DNA of 7,491 nt from Nitrospirota bacterium (GTDB lineage: Bacteria > Nitrospirota > Thermodesulfovibrionia > UBA6902 > BMS3Bbin08), in the NCBI GenBank assembly GCA_016208845.1, contig JACQXH010000032.1, forward strand, positions 1 to 7,491, in the 5' to 3' direction. Shown here in pieces: positions 1-7,491 of the stretch. The translations under genes and the position numbers were made by a program. Within the stretch, counting starts at the first letter, position 1; each line of letters opens with the position of its first letter. The notes below the pieces were generated by a model. The model searched no databases and had not been told where the DNA came from. It was given only the letters and a program-made list of their open reading frames with translations.

Positions 1-64
1 CAATAAGCAGTTAACCACGGTTTACTTTTGTGGTCACACAAAACTTTGCGGAATTCCTTCGTTT

Positions 65-90
65 TCTCTGTGTATCTGTGCCTCTGTGGT
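65..90. repeat. Short degenerate octamer repeat (nCTCTGTG x3)
   Basis: Three 8-nt units, tCTCTGTG, tATCTGTG and cCTCTGTG, follow one another and end in TGGT. The wording resembles non-coding CTCTGTG-type repeats I associate with spacers of many environmental bacterial genomes; that resemblance is recalled, not tested. No function is assigned. Confidence 0.4.
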
Positions 91-148
91 AAATGAACTT
101 CCATTTTCAGGATTCTCTATACCGACATGTCCTGCATTAATTGTCTTC

Positions 149-170
149 CAGAAAGAACCTGTTCTTTCTG
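149..170. repeat. 22-bp near-perfect palindrome
   Basis: CAGAAAGAAC and GTTCTTTCTG are exact reverse complements separated by only CT. Such a tight dyad fits a DNA-binding site for a dimeric protein at least as well as an RNA hairpin, since two loop bases are too few and the top pairs would have to open. No T-run follows, so it is not an intrinsic terminator. Confidence 0.5.
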
Positions 171-226
171 CATAAGTTCAGGGTATTACCACGGATTGAG
201 TATAATGTGATCAGGCAGGCTATATC

Positions 227-267
227 GCATATTAATAGCATATGTACATAAAAAGCAATTAATATGC
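227..267. repeat. AT-rich 10-bp inverted repeat with internal palindrome
   Basis: GCATATTAAT (227-236) and ATTAATATGC (258-267) are exact reverse complements around a 21-nt spacer. The spacer itself contains the 10-bp perfect palindrome TATGTACATA (241-250). The nested dyads could be a protein binding site or a cruciform-prone spacer; nothing adjacent identifies a regulated gene. Confidence 0.45.
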
Positions 268-321
268 CAGATAATGCATGTTGATTTTTAAGGATTTTTG
301 CTGATTTCAGGATGGCTAAAA

Positions 322-377
322 GTCATAAAAATGACGTTTTTGAACGATGAGGACAACCCCGGTGGTCATCCGGTTGT
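322..377. repeat. Two adjoining dyads (possible structured element)
   Basis: The first hairpin is GTCAT-AAAA-ATGAC (322-335), flanked by an A-run on the left and, after one G, by TTTTT on the right, so it looks like a weak plus-strand terminator. The second pairs ACAACC (353-358) with GGTTGT (372-377), and CCGG is repeated at both sides of its loop. I do not recognise a known RNA family. Confidence 0.35.
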
Positions 378-417
378 AGGTTGGAGCGGTATTAAAGAAA
401 TACTTAAACCTTTCCTA

Positions 418-445
418 CCCCTCCTTGTAAAGGAGGGGATTTTTT
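418..445 (+). terminator. GC-rich hairpin plus T-run after rodA
   Basis: A perfect 9-bp stem, CCCCTCCTT (418-426) with AAGGAGGGG (430-438) around a GTA loop, is followed on the plus strand by ATTTTTT. This has the form of an intrinsic terminator for plus-strand transcription arriving from the left. Read on the minus strand, where it would serve rodA, the hairpin is preceded by A/T-rich sequence but has no U-run after it, so termination of the rodA transcript here is uncertain. The stem matches the CCCCTCC hairpins between mrdA and rodA, so it may simply be a partial copy of that repeat. Confidence 0.45.
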
Positions 446-467
446 AAAACTATTTTTTGCGTTCGAA

Positions 468-1589
468 CTAATAAAAAAGCGCATACCTTCTCATCCTGAC
501 ATTGGTCAAAATGCCGATCGCTAAAAAATTTGATAAAAGCGCTGTGCCTCCGTAGCTCATAAATGGAAGAGGAACACCTACAACAGGCACTATCCCAAGG
601 GTCATACCGACATTTACGACAAAATAAAAAAACAGCATCGATGTCACACCAAGCGCGAGAAAACTTCCGGCCGGATCACGGGCCCTGATCGCTGTATCAA
701 GGCCTCTCAAAATAATAAAAAGATAAAGAACAAACAGAATAATGCTGCCGGCAAATCCCCACTCTTCCGCAAATACTGAAAAAATAAAATCTGTATGTTT
801 CTCTGGCAAAAACCTGAGGTACCCCTGCGTTCCCTTCATGTAGCCTTTTCCTGTAAATCCGCCGGAGCCTACCGAAACTTTGGACTGATTAATATGATAG
901 CCTACACCCTGCGGGTCTACACTTGGATCAATGAATGCTATTAATCTGTTTTTTTGATAGGTTTTCAATCCGCCCCAGAATATATTGCCGACAAAAGGCA
1001 AAGATATAAGACCTATGATAACTCCGACAACTATGAGTTTCTTTTTTGTTCCGGCAGTCAAGATCACAGAGATAAAGATGAACGATAATATCATGACTGT
1101 CCCGAGATCAGGCTGTTTAAAGATAAGTATCGCAGGCACTGCGAAAAAGATCAGGGCCACCTTAGCAAGGCCTTTAAAATCAAGGTCCATTTTCTGTTCA
1201 ATGCCTGAAAAATACCTGGAAATGGCAAGGACAAAGAAAATCTTGAAAAACTCAGAGGGCTGAAATGAGAAAAAACCCAGGGGTATCCACCGCTGTGCGC
1301 CCATTCCTTTTCGTCCTATGATAAGCACCGCGATAAGAAGGAAAACGCCGACAGAATAAATAAAATAGGCATATCTGATAAACCACATGTAGTCAATGCT
1401 CACGACAAGGAAGAAAAAAAGCAGGCTCAGGCATATCCAGTATATCTGCTTCATATAGAAAGATTGCTGTTCAGCGTCAAGGATCGGCCTTGTCGCGCTG
1501 TAAATCGTTATAACTCCGATCAGGGATATCGCGAGGGCCACAACAATGATGCTCCAGTCAAATTTTTTTAATATATTTCTGTCTATCAT
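468..1589 (-). CDS. rodA: Peptidoglycan glycosyltransferase RodA (SEDS family)
   Basis: RodA polymerises lipid II into glycan strands at the inner membrane for side-wall growth, paired with PBP2. The 373-residue protein is a normal length and is almost wholly hydrophobic, with about ten membrane segments. SEDS landmarks are present: RWIPLG and QPSEFFK near residues 100-116, KQPDLGT at 158-164, the large loop with GYHINQSKVSVGSGG (about 230-244), HTDFIFSVFAEEWG with the likely catalytic Asp267, and the family signature GIVPVVGVPLPFMSYGG at 332-348. It is RodA rather than FtsW by its place directly after mrdA. The ATG at 1589 has no good Shine-Dalgarno site; the AAGGAGGGG of the upstream hairpin repeat lies about 20 nt away, too far for normal use. 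The gene is intact and is last in the cluster. Confidence 0.96.
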   Translation of the reverse strand: MIDRNILKKFDWSIIVVALAISLIGVITIYSATRPILDAEQQSFYMKQIYWICLSLLFFFLVVSIDYMWFIRYAYFIYSVGVFLLIAVLIIGRKGMGAQRWIPLGFFSFQPSEFFKIFFVLAISRYFSGIEQKMDLDFKGLAKVALIFFAVPAILIFKQPDLGTVMILSFIFISVILTAGTKKKLIVVGVIIGLISLPFVGNIFWGGLKTYQKNRLIAFIDPSVDPQGVGYHINQSKVSVGSGGFTGKGYMKGTQGYLRFLPEKHTDFIFSVFAEEWGFAGSIILFVLYLFIILRGLDTAIRARDPAGSFLALGVTSMLFFYFVVNVGMTLGIVPVVGVPLPFMSYGGTALLSNFLAIGILTNVRMRRYALFY

Positions 1590-1606
1590 AAATTTATTGG
1601 ATTCCG

Positions 1607-1709
1607 GCTCCCCTCCTTGGTTAAGGAGGGGATTAAGGGGTGGTTTGTTTTATCAACTACCACCCCGTCCCGAAGAATCGGGACACCCCTCCTAAAATAG
1701 GAGGGGAGC
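1607..1709. repeat. Composite repeat of four perfect hairpins between mrdA and rodA
   Basis: Four stem-loops follow head to tail: TCCCCTCCTT/AAGGAGGGGA (1609-1632, 10 bp), GGGGTGGT/ACCACCCC (1637-1666, 8 bp), GTCCCGA/TCGGGAC (1667-1684, 7 bp) and CCCCTCCTA/TAGGAGGGG (1686-1706, 9 bp). The whole unit is bounded by an 11-bp inverted repeat, GCTCCCCTCCT (1607-1617) and AGGAGGGGAGC (1699-1709). The right end reaches into the mrdA stop codon (1709-1711). No transposase is present; it looks like a non-autonomous palindromic element. In the polycistronic RNA it would fold strongly and could affect RNA stability or rodA expression; that is inference. Confidence 0.75.
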
Positions 1710-3337
1710 TAATGTTCGACAATCGAACCGCTATTATTTTCTCTATTCTCCTGCTTACTTGAATATCCAAGTAAAGGCAAAAGACTGCTGACACCCGGAT
1801 CCTGAGAAGGGGCGTCTTCCAGTCCGGACTTGAGACCATTTATTGATTCTACCGGCAGATCATCTTCGGCATCTTCATTCTTCGGCTGAGTTCTCTCCTG
1901 ATAAAACGCCTCTATCACGCTTTTTGCTATAGGGGCTGCTGCTGATCCGCCGTGTCCGCCGTGCTCGACGAGAACAGCCACGACTATTTGCGGATCTTCT
2001 TCAGGAGCGAATGATACAAACCAGGCGTGGTCCCTGTATTTAGCTGATGCCTTATCTCCTCCAATAGCCTGCGCAGTGCCTGTTTTCCCGCCGATAGTTA
2101 TCAAATTCGAGTGAGCTGCCCTGCCTGTCCCGCTTGTCACTACATCCACGAGCGCCTTTCTTAAAAATTCCATATTCTCAGGCTTTATATTCAGTTTTCT
2201 ATCAATAATATTTTCCACGGTCGGGTCCTTCAGTATGTGCGGCCGATACAATTTACCCCCGTTTACCACCGCGGCCATAAGCCTCGCCATCTGCAATGGT
2301 GTTACAGAAAGATACCCCTGTCCTATTGCTGTGTTCAGGGTTTCACCCAAGTACCATTTTTCTTTTTTAGTTTTTAACTTCCACCCGGTAGAAGGCACCA
2401 GCCCCGGTTTCTCGCCATCAAGTTCAATTCCCGTGGTTCTACCGAGACCAAAATCCAGCGCAGATCGTGCGATCGGATCTACCCCGAGTCTCTTCCCGGC
2501 CTCATAAAAATATACATCGCAGGATTCAACAATAGCCCTGTGAAGATCAACTCTGCCATGTCCTCCCTTTTTCCAGCAGCCAAAGGTCCTTCCTATATTG
2601 ATCGAGCCTGTACATACAAACTGTGTGTCCTTTGTAACAGCCCCTTCTTCAAGCGCTGCAAGAGTTGTGATTATTTTAAAAGTCGAACCCGGCGGGTACT
2701 GGCTCTGGAGCGCCCTGTTCATCAATGGATGCAGAGGATCATTTACGATATCTTCCCAGTCCTCAAAATTTATCCCTCTTGCGAAGAGATTCGGATCAAA
2801 AGACGGATTGCTGGCCAAAACGAGTATCTCGCCGCTGTTCGGGTCAAGTGCAACAACTGCTCCGGTCTTGTCAAACAGTTCATCTTCAGCCACGGACTGG
2901 AGGGTCATATCAATAGTGAGCTCAATATCCCGGCCCTTTACAAACGGCTCTGAACCTACAGATTTCACTACCCGGCCCATAGCATCTATCTCGACGATCT
3001 TCTCACCCGCGGTCCCTCTTAAAACAGTGTCATAGATCTTCTCTGCTCCCCACTGACCAATGAATTCCTCTCTGGGAATATGACTGTACCTGGGATCTTT
3101 TGCCTGCTTCAGAGAAAGTCTTCCGAGATATCCGATGACATGACTTGCATTCTGCCAGTAGAGATATTCGCGGCTTACAACCACATCGACCTGAAGACCG
3201 GGGAAGTCAACCTTCCTCGCCTCAACTCTGGCAACCTCCTCTATTGAAACGTTCTGCTTGAGTTTTATTGTATCGGACAGATCAGAAGCTGCTGCTGCAA
3301 GTCTGCGACCGAGGTCCTCAATTTTCAGTCCGAGAAG
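1709..3337 (-). pseudogene. mrdA: PBP2 (MrdA), main C-terminal part, out of frame with its N-terminus
   Basis: PBP2 is the class B penicillin-binding transpeptidase that crosslinks side-wall peptidoglycan with RodA. Homologous sequence begins at LLGLKIEDLGRR (codon at 3337) and runs 542 codons to the stop. It contains the rest of the dimerisation domain (HVIGYLG, GQWGAEKIYD, LRGTAG), then the transpeptidase domain with all three active-site motifs: STFK in YPPGSTFK, SCD in ESCDVYFY (SxN/D position) and KTGTAQ. The tail is acidic and variable. The first usual-type start in this frame (GTG at 3184) is an internal valine, so this is not a separate gene. It is displaced in frame from the N-terminal piece (3325-3537), and about 24 residues expected between them are absent. 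Without the membrane anchor this piece would not reach its normal site of action. A sequencing or assembly error is an alternative to a true mutation. Confidence 0.88.
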
Positions 3338-3537
3338 CGCGTGCTTACAAGAGTATCGCCATTTCTGTCATAGATTATCCCCCTTGGGGCCGGAGTTTCT
3401 ATAACGCGCAGTCTGTTGCGTTCAGCGATTTTTTTATATTCTCCGCCTTTTATTATCTGCAGATACCAGAGCCTTAAGGCAAATATGGAAAAGATGAAAA
3501 TTGCAATATATGCTCCAATTAATATCCTTCTTTCCAT
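3325..3537 (-). pseudogene. mrdA: PBP2 (MrdA), N-terminal fragment with membrane anchor
   Basis: This 70-codon piece starts with ATG 3 nt after the mreD stop. It shows the PBP2 amino end: a single membrane anchor (about residues 6-22), LRLWYLQIIKGGEYKKIAE, then the class B hallmark PRGIIYDRNGDTLVSTR at about 51-67. After Arg67 three unrelated residues (FSD) precede a stop at 3325-3327. The family would continue with a segment like PSF...IPED and some 20 more residues before the LLGL helix, which instead appears in another frame from 3337. The join is therefore near 3335-3345. By the frame change, any deletion would have a length of 3n+1, near 70-76 nt by comparison with E. coli PBP2. The two pieces plus the gap give about 630 residues, normal for the family. 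Confidence 0.88.
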
Positions 3538-3540
3538 ATA

Positions 3541-4047
3541 TCAAAATGTTCTTTTAGGATTGATTACAGGGAACAATGCCAATGAATCCCGGGTCTTCTC
3601 CGGGTCCAGGACCGGATAAAGCAGGAGACTGAAGATCGCTGTATAGACGATCTGCATAACAGAAATCGTTAGGGGCCTGTTCGCAAAATAGATATCTGCA
3701 AAGGTTGCGAGAATAACATGGACCAGGAAAATATCTAAAATGGAAAACATTATTATCGCCACCGTATTTATTATTATATTCCATTGAAACACCCTTTGTC
3801 TTACAGAGGCAATGGCATATCCCGCAAGCGCCATGCTTATTATATTTGTCCCGGGAATAAAACCGCTCGATAAATCCAGAAGCAATCCGGTCAAGGCCCC
3901 AAATAACATCCCTTTTGCCTGCCCATATCTCAGGGAGTAAAAACAAACAAGGACAAAAAGGATGTCTGGTTTTATGCCGGTAAAAAACTCAGACTGGGCA
4001 GCCAGGGCAAGAAATGCAAGAAACAGATAGATCAAAAAGGCCTTCAT
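3541..4047 (-). CDS. mreD: Rod shape-determining membrane protein MreD
   Basis: MreD is a small inner-membrane partner of MreC in the elongation complex. The 168-residue product has the usual family length, with about five or six hydrophobic segments. Recognisable features are an early KPDILFVLVCFYSLRYG (about 26-42) and GLLLDLSSG (about 54-62), which match the conserved Pro-Asp and Leu-Asp regions of MreD. The ATG overlaps the mreC stop as ATGA, indicating translational coupling. The stop is 3 nt before the mrdA start. MreD diverges fast, so context adds much of the certainty. The gene looks complete. Confidence 0.93.
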   Translation of the reverse strand: MKAFLIYLFLAFLALAAQSEFFTGIKPDILFVLVCFYSLRYGQAKGMLFGALTGLLLDLSSGFIPGTNIISMALAGYAIASVRQRVFQWNIIINTVAIIMFSILDIFLVHVILATFADIYFANRPLTISVMQIVYTAIFSLLLYPVLDPEKTRDSLALFPVINPKRTF

Positions 4048-4826
4048 CTTTTAAGTATTGCAACCTCTTCTATGGTTTTAAAATCCTGTGCAGGCAAGAC
4101 CTCGATCACCTGAAAGAATTCTCCGTCTTTCTTTATGATGCTTGTGACATAACCGATAAGCAGTCCATCCGGATACAGACCTTCAAGGCCCGATGTTATG
4201 ACTGCATCCCCTGATATGACATCCATCTCCTGAGATACATATTTCAAATAGCATTTTTTATCGCCGTTTCCCTCCAGTATGCCCTCTGTGCGGGAAGACT
4301 GGATCCTGACAGCTACTGAAGCATTAACGTCCGTTATCTGGATGATGCTTGCCCTGTCTTTGAGCACTCTGTGAATTCTGCCGACAACACCAAGTGGTGT
4401 AACTGCGATCATGTCTTTTATGATACCGTGCTTTGACCCCTTGTCGATCCAGAGGACCTGGAACCAGTTTGTCGGATCTCTAGCAAATATCCTGGCAGAT
4501 GTAACATAGTCAGACCTCTGTGCTTTCAGATCCAGGAGGGCTTTAAGTCTCTCGTTTTCATTTCTTGTTTCTATACACTGGTTCCTGTCCCCAATGACTG
4601 CAGCCTGCTCCAGCAGTTTTTTCCTTTGCTCCCTTTCACTATTCGTGCTGAAAACTGCTTTAATGCCGCTGACTGCGGCGGATATGCCCTGTTCGAGGAT
4701 TTTAAGAGGATAGCTGAGAAAGTCAAACGCAGATGTATCAATAATGCCTTTGGTCCCTTGATAAGTGAGCGCCGCAAATATGAAAAGAATAAAAATTATA
4801 AATAGAAATAATCTTTTTTTTAACAT
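4044..4826 (-). CDS. mreC: Cell shape-determining protein MreC
   Basis: MreC is a periplasmic, membrane-anchored protein that binds and activates PBP2-RodA. The 260-residue product has a short basic start, one membrane segment (about 5-22), a charged helical stretch (about 63-100, with NENERLKALLDLK) that fits the MreC coiled coil, and a beta-rich periplasmic domain. Conserved family sections include ARDPTNWF, IDKGSKHGI, PLGVVGRI, the SVAVRI strand, TSGLEGLYPDGLLIGYV and the closing VLPAQDF. It appears intact. The ATG at 4826 is preceded only by weak purine sequence; the GGAGG about 20 nt upstream belongs to the spacer repeat. It is separated from mreB by 152 nt, mostly filled by that repeat, and overlaps mreD by 4 nt. 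Confidence 0.95.
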   Translation of the reverse strand: MLKKRLFLFIIFILFIFAALTYQGTKGIIDTSAFDFLSYPLKILEQGISAAVSGIKAVFSTNSEREQRKKLLEQAAVIGDRNQCIETRNENERLKALLDLKAQRSDYVTSARIFARDPTNWFQVLWIDKGSKHGIIKDMIAVTPLGVVGRIHRVLKDRASIIQITDVNASVAVRIQSSRTEGILEGNGDKKCYLKYVSQEMDVISGDAVITSGLEGLYPDGLLIGYVTSIIKKDGEFFQVIEVLPAQDFKTIEEVAILKR

Positions 4827-4837
4827 CCGGTGATTTT

Positions 4838-4947
4838 TGTCATTCCTCCCGAAGCTTCGGGATCGGCAATCTCGGAGCGAGTCTTCGCGGAGAGTCGCTT
4901 CGACCTTCTTAAGACTAAGAATAGATTCTGGACAAGCCAGAATGACA
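4838..4947. repeat. 110-bp palindromic element between mreB and mreC
   Basis: The unit is bounded by TGTCATTC (4838-4845) and GAATGACA (4940-4947), exact inverted repeats. Inside are a 16-bp perfect palindrome TCCCGAAGCTTCGGGA (4847-4862) and a 7-bp hairpin ATTCTGG-ACAAG-CCAGAAT (4925-4943). GTCATTCC...GAATGAC termini are typical of short dispersed intergenic repeats in many bacteria; no transposase is encoded. In the transcript it lies between the mreB stop and the mreC start and could act as an RNA stability or attenuation element, which is inference. Confidence 0.7.
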
Positions 4948-4978
4948 GAATATAGGAATCGCTCATCTTTGGTCGAGA

Positions 4979-5680
4979 CTAAGCGAGTGCTACGCGTCTG
5001 AGGATATCCAGATCATCCAGCACCTTGCCGACCCCATTTACAACAGCCAGCAGAGGTTCATCAGCTACTACTACGGGCAGGTCAGTCTCATGTTTTAAAA
5101 GGACATCCAGTCCCCTCAAAAGCGCGCCTCCTCCTGCAAGCACAATGCCTCTGTCGACTATGTCTGACGCAAGCTCAGGCGGGGTATTTTCAAGGCCGAC
5201 CTTGATGGCATTAATAATCACCATGACCGGCTCATGAATAGCCTCTCTGATCTCTTCTTCGTGGATCGTTACAGTCTTGGGAATTCCTGAGACCAGGTCC
5301 CGTCCCTTGATATCCATGGATTTGTCTCCGGCACCGACTTTAAAAGCAGAGCCTATTTCTCTCTTTATAAGCTCTGCCGTCCTGTCTCCGATCAGTATTT
5401 TGGTCTTATTCTTAATATAATTTACAATGGCCTCGTCCATCTTGTCGCCGCCGACCCTGACAGCTTTGCTGTACACTACCCCATGGAGAGAAATAACAGC
5501 TACGTCCGTTGTTCCGCCTCCAATGTCTATGATCATGTTACCCGAAGGCTCTCCGATAGGAAGCCCGACGCCCAATGCTGCAGCCATAGGCTCTTCTATC
5601 AGATATATTTCCCTTGCTCCTGAAGCCTGTGCCGCATCCTTGACCGCCCTCTGCTCAACCTGCGTTATCCCCGATGGAAC
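4979..5680 (-). pseudogene. mreB: MreB, C-terminal part, out of frame with its N-terminus
   Basis: MreB is the bacterial actin that forms filaments under the inner membrane and guides side-wall synthesis. Recognisable MreB begins at VPSGITQVEQRAVKDAAQ (codon at 5680) and runs 233 codons. It holds the catalytic-glutamate region LIEEPMAAALG, the phosphate-2 motif DIGGGTTDVAVISL, VRVGGDKMDEAI, TAELIKREIGSA, NTPPELASDI, and the adenosine motif VLAGGGALLRGL. An ATG at 5587 is the internal Met of EEPMAAA and not a natural start. The frame differs from the N-terminal piece, and about 55 expected residues (including the usual LGRTPGN...DGVIADF section) are missing. With N-terminal piece and gap the total is about 342 residues, right for MreB. 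As written the gene cannot give a functional filament protein; an assembly error is possible. Confidence 0.9.
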
Positions 5681-5843
5681 CCTCTGCGCCGACAGCGATA
5701 ACCCTGCCGGTGTCTCTCATAATAGCCACGACAGACGGCTCGTTGCATACAATACCCCTGTCTCTTACAAAAACAAGCGTGTTGGCCGTGCCCAGGTCTA
5801 CAGCGAGATCATTTGAAAACCATCCAAGTATTTTCTGAAACAT
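5655..5843 (-). pseudogene. mreB: MreB, N-terminal fragment
   Basis: The piece starts with a family-typical MFQKILGWFSNDLAVDLGTA, in which the amphipathic start (membrane contact) and the phosphate-1 motif DLGTANT (16-22) are visible, followed by GIVCNEPSVVAI and TGRVIAVGAE. After about Glu54 the frame runs into eight unrelated codons and a TGA at 5655-5657. The family would continue with A-KxMLGRTPGN and about 50 more residues. Instead VPSGIT follows at once in the +1 frame, so the junction is near 5680-5685 and a deletion would have length 3n+2, about 161-167 nt by comparison with E. coli MreB. The start is well supported: GGGGG with flanking A's lies 4 nt before the ATG. Confidence 0.9.
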
Positions 5844-5847
5844 CTAT

Positions 5848-5855
5848 CCCCCTTT
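5848..5855 (-). promoter_or_regulatory. Ribosome binding site of mreB
   Basis: The minus strand reads AAAGGGGG four bases before the mreB ATG (GGGGGATAGATG). It is the clearest Shine-Dalgarno-like site in the cluster and fixes the start at 5843, which agrees with the family amino end. Confidence 0.55.
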
Positions 5856-5861
5856 TTATAT

Positions 5862-5896
5862 CAGTTATCGGTTTTCAGTTGCCAGTTCCCAGTTTT
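5862..5896. repeat. Heptanucleotide tandem repeat (CAGTTnn)5 across the RDD stop codon
   Basis: Five consecutive 7-nt units on the plus strand read CAGTTAT, CGGTTTT, CAGTTGC, CAGTTCC and CAGTTTT. They span the TGA of the RDD gene (5875-5877) and enter the mreB leader. Exact 7-nt phase with degenerate last two bases resembles the form of short heptamer repeats known from several bacterial genomes. The last codons of the RDD protein are written by this repeat. Confidence 0.65.
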
Positions 5897-6426
5897 TGGC
5901 CAACTGAATCCTGACCTCCGGTCCCTGAACCCTGATTTATATTTATTCCCGGAATATCAGCCGCATCCTCAACCACCATAGTCCCTGCAATCTCGTCACC
6001 TAATCTAAGCCCCTTCTCATTACCAAGCATGATCAGGCTCTCCAGACCCAAAATAATAATCAGCACTATAAAAGAAAACAACCATCCTATAAGAGGAATG
6101 CTTTTCAGGACTCCAAATATTATATACCCTATAACAAATGGAAAATTTCTTATGATTGACTCCTTGAATGCGCATTTTCCCCCGCCCTTGGAGAGAACGA
6201 CCTTGAGGCCTATAAGCTTCTTGCCCACGCTTCTGCCTTCAAACAGACCGTCTCCAATTAATATATAGCCCAAGCCTGCAAAATAACCAGCCCGGGGGAC
6301 AATTTCAAACAATGCGGCTATAATAAGGAAATCTATGCTCTTGGCTATTACCCTGTTTAAAATTGTCGCCTTTGTAACCCCGGTATTATCCCGGAGCTGT
6401 TCGCTATGGCTTTCAGGCATGTTCAT
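5875..6426 (-). CDS. RDD family integral membrane protein
   Basis: RDD proteins are small membrane proteins of mostly unknown role, some linked to transport or stress. The 183-residue product shows the family pattern: NRVIAKSIDF (Arg25, Asp32) at the first membrane helix, a GRSVGKKLIGLKVV segment (about 65-77), an IIRNFPFVIG helix start and RLGDEIAGTMVV (about 141-152). Three or four hydrophobic stretches are visible. The tail after about residue 157 is Gly/Ser/Gln-rich, low in complexity, and partly encoded by the heptamer repeat, so the native stop may have been replaced. ATG AAC ATG gives two possible starts; neither has a strong Shine-Dalgarno site. It lies 31 nt before mreB in the same direction, so it is probably co-transcribed, but no link to cell shape follows from the sequence. 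Confidence 0.85.
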   Translation of the reverse strand: MNMPESHSEQLRDNTGVTKATILNRVIAKSIDFLIIAALFEIVPRAGYFAGLGYILIGDGLFEGRSVGKKLIGLKVVLSKGGGKCAFKESIIRNFPFVIGYIIFGVLKSIPLIGWLFSFIVLIIILGLESLIMLGNEKGLRLGDEIAGTMVVEDAADIPGININQGSGTGGQDSVGQKLGTGN

Positions 6427-6452
6427 TTGATATTTAGTTTTTCTAAAAGGTT

Positions 6453-6482
6453 ATTATATCTCAAAAGATAGACTTATTGTAA
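6453..6482 (-). promoter_or_regulatory. Candidate promoter for the RDD-mreBCD-mrdA-rodA unit
   Basis: The minus strand carries a perfect TATAAT at 6458-6453, ending 26 nt before the RDD start codon. With an 18-bp spacer the -35 hexamer would be TTACAA (6482-6477), matching TTGACA at only three positions. The 170-nt gap after mutS leaves room for an independent promoter. Support rests on the -10 box alone. Confidence 0.35.
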
Positions 6483-6507
6483 CTACTTAGGTGGACAGCC
6501 TGTAGGT

Positions 6508-6591
6508 ATTTAGTCATTTAGCTAACAGACTACAGACTAATAACCTAAATTACCTGTTACCTAACAGACTATGTCTAAACAACCTGAGTAA
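6508..6591. repeat. Degenerate heptad-like spacer between mutS and the RDD gene
   Basis: Words such as CTAACAG, ACTACAG, ACTAATA, TTACCTG and TTACCTA follow in 7-nt phase from about 6522 to 6563, and CTAACAGACTA occurs twice exactly (6522-6532 and 6561-6571). This looks like a decayed 7-nt tandem repeat. No hairpin with a U-run that would end mutS transcription is evident. Confidence 0.35.
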
Positions 6592-6596
6592 TTATT

Positions 6597-7491
6597 TTAT
6601 TCTTTAATTTCTTCTTTTTTACCTGAAAGCCTCTTTTTCATCTCAAAAAGTTTGTTCAGCGCCTCGATCGGTGTCATGCTCAGGATATCAAGTCCAAGGA
6701 TCTCCTTCAAAACAGGGTCTGCCTGCGTGGTAAAGAGGTCCAGTTGCCCTATTCTCATTTTCTCCTGAGCGCCGGATTCTGATCCTGACTTATACGCAAG
6801 CTTTGGAGCGCCAAGCTCATTAAGCTCGGCCTTTTCAAGATTTGATAAAACCTCCCTGGACCTCTTAATGGTCTCCTCCGGAAGTCCTGCAAGTCTCGCA
6901 ACCTGAATGCCATAGCTCTTGTCAGCGGGGCCTTCTTCGATCCTTCTGAGAAAAATTATCTCATCACCCCATTCCTTGACAGCCACATTCAGATTCTTAA
7001 TTCCATCCAGACATAAAGCCAGTTCTGTAAGCTCATGATAGTGAGTTGCAAAAAGGGTCCTTGCCTTCAGGTTCTTCGCTATATATTCGACAACCGCCCA
7101 CGCAATGCTTATGCCGTCAAACGTGCTCGTCCCTCTCCCGATGTCATCCAGAAGCAGGAGGCTCCTGTTAGTTGCGTTATTTAGAATATTGGCGGTCTCG
7201 ATCATCTCTACCATAAACGTGCTATGGCCTTTTGTTATGACATCCGATGCCCCGATCCTTGTAAATATCCGGTCCACAACCCCGATCCTCGCCTCTTTGG
7301 CCGGCACAAAACTCCCTATCTGCGCCATGAGCGCTATTAAGGCGACCTGTCTCATGTAAGTCGACTTCCCTGCCATGTTAGGCCCTGTTATAATCAGTAT
7401 ATTATTGGAATTTGTGTCTGTCACAGTGCTGTTGGGAATGAACCTGTCGCCTGAAGAAAGCCTCTCTATTACAGGGTGCCTGCCTTCGGAG
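6597..7491 (-). CDS. mutS: DNA mismatch repair protein MutS, C-terminal part (5' end outside window)
   Basis: MutS recognises mismatches and signals repair through its ATPase. About 297 C-terminal residues are present; the frame is open to the window edge, beginning SEGRHPVIERL, so a GTG at 7424 is an internal valine and not the start. The ABC-type ATPase domain is complete: Walker A GPNMAGKST, TRIGASD, the signature loop STFMVEM, Walker B LLLLDDIGRGTSTFDG and the switch histidine in ATHYHEL. After a helical stretch (EETIKRSREVLSNLE) a linker carries QLDLF (codons about 6746-6732), which matches the known beta-clamp binding consensus QL(S/D)LF. The end has the small MutS C-terminal section with MTPIEALNKLFEMKK. 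Full-length family members are about 850-880 residues, so roughly two thirds lies outside. It appears intact here. It is MutS1 rather than MutS2 by these motifs and by the lack of a Smr domain. Confidence 0.96.
   Translation of the reverse strand, partial: SEGRHPVIERLSSGDRFIPNSTVTDTNSNNILIITGPNMAGKSTYMRQVALIALMAQIGSFVPAKEARIGVVDRIFTRIGASDVITKGHSTFMVEMIETANILNNATNRSLLLLDDIGRGTSTFDGISIAWAVVEYIAKNLKARTLFATHYHELTELALCLDGIKNLNVAVKEWGDEIIFLRRIEEGPADKSYGIQVARLAGLPEETIKRSREVLSNLEKAELNELGAPKLAYKSGSESGAQEKMRIGQLDLFTTQADPVLKEILGLDILSMTPIEALNKLFEMKKRLSGKKEEIKE

Larger units (their letters stand above)
1..467. other. Gene-free spacer downstream of rodA
   Basis: No protein gene is supported here on either strand; the reading frames are short and lack ribosome sites. 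The stretch holds, from left to right, an 8-nt degenerate repeat (about 65-90), a near-perfect 22-bp palindrome (149-170), an AT-rich 10-bp inverted repeat (227-267), two adjoining dyads (322-335 and 353-377) and a GC-rich hairpin with a T-run (418-445). The density of dyads suggests intergenic repeats or a structured RNA rather than decayed coding sequence. The left neighbour lies outside the window. Confidence 0.6.

Overview
The window is a minus-strand cell-shape gene cluster. Reading in the direction of transcription (right to left) it holds: the 3' part of mutS (mismatch repair ATPase), a small RDD-family membrane protein, then mreB, mreC, mreD, mrdA (PBP2) and rodA. I see no convincing protein gene on the plus strand. 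The mreB-mreC-mreD-mrdA-rodA order is the classic rod-elongation (elongasome) cluster of rod-shaped bacteria. Moderate GC, mutS next to the cluster and many short hairpin repeats between genes would fit a Nitrospirota or Desulfobacterota-type genome, perhaps metagenome-derived, but this placement is an impression and not proven.

The gene products would work together as follows. MreB filaments under the inner membrane position MreC/MreD. These activate the RodA glycosyltransferase and the PBP2 transpeptidase, which polymerise and crosslink new side-wall peptidoglycan. mreC and mreD overlap by 4 nt (ATGA) and mreD and mrdA are 3 nt apart, so they are surely co-transcribed. A consensus TATAAT box lies 27 nt upstream of the RDD gene and may drive the cluster separately from mutS.

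The main anomaly is that two of the five core genes are broken in the same manner. mreB lacks about 55 codons after residue ~54, and mrdA lacks about 24 codons after residue ~67. In each case the reading frame changes at the junction and both flanks read as normal conserved protein. All other genes are intact for their families. Because MreB and PBP2 depend on each other and are usually essential in rods, two short out-of-frame losses are suspicious either for assembly error or for a recently shape-defective lineage; the sequence alone cannot decide.

The spacers are full of structured repeats. There is a train of four perfect hairpins between mrdA and rodA, a 110-bp element bounded by inverted repeats between mreB and mreC, a 7-nt tandem repeat that runs through the stop codon of the RDD gene, and a related hairpin after rodA. 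The leftmost 467 bases hold no gene I can support, only palindromes and repeat-like sequence. I did not find a new defence or mobile system here; the interest lies in the paired lesions and the repeats.
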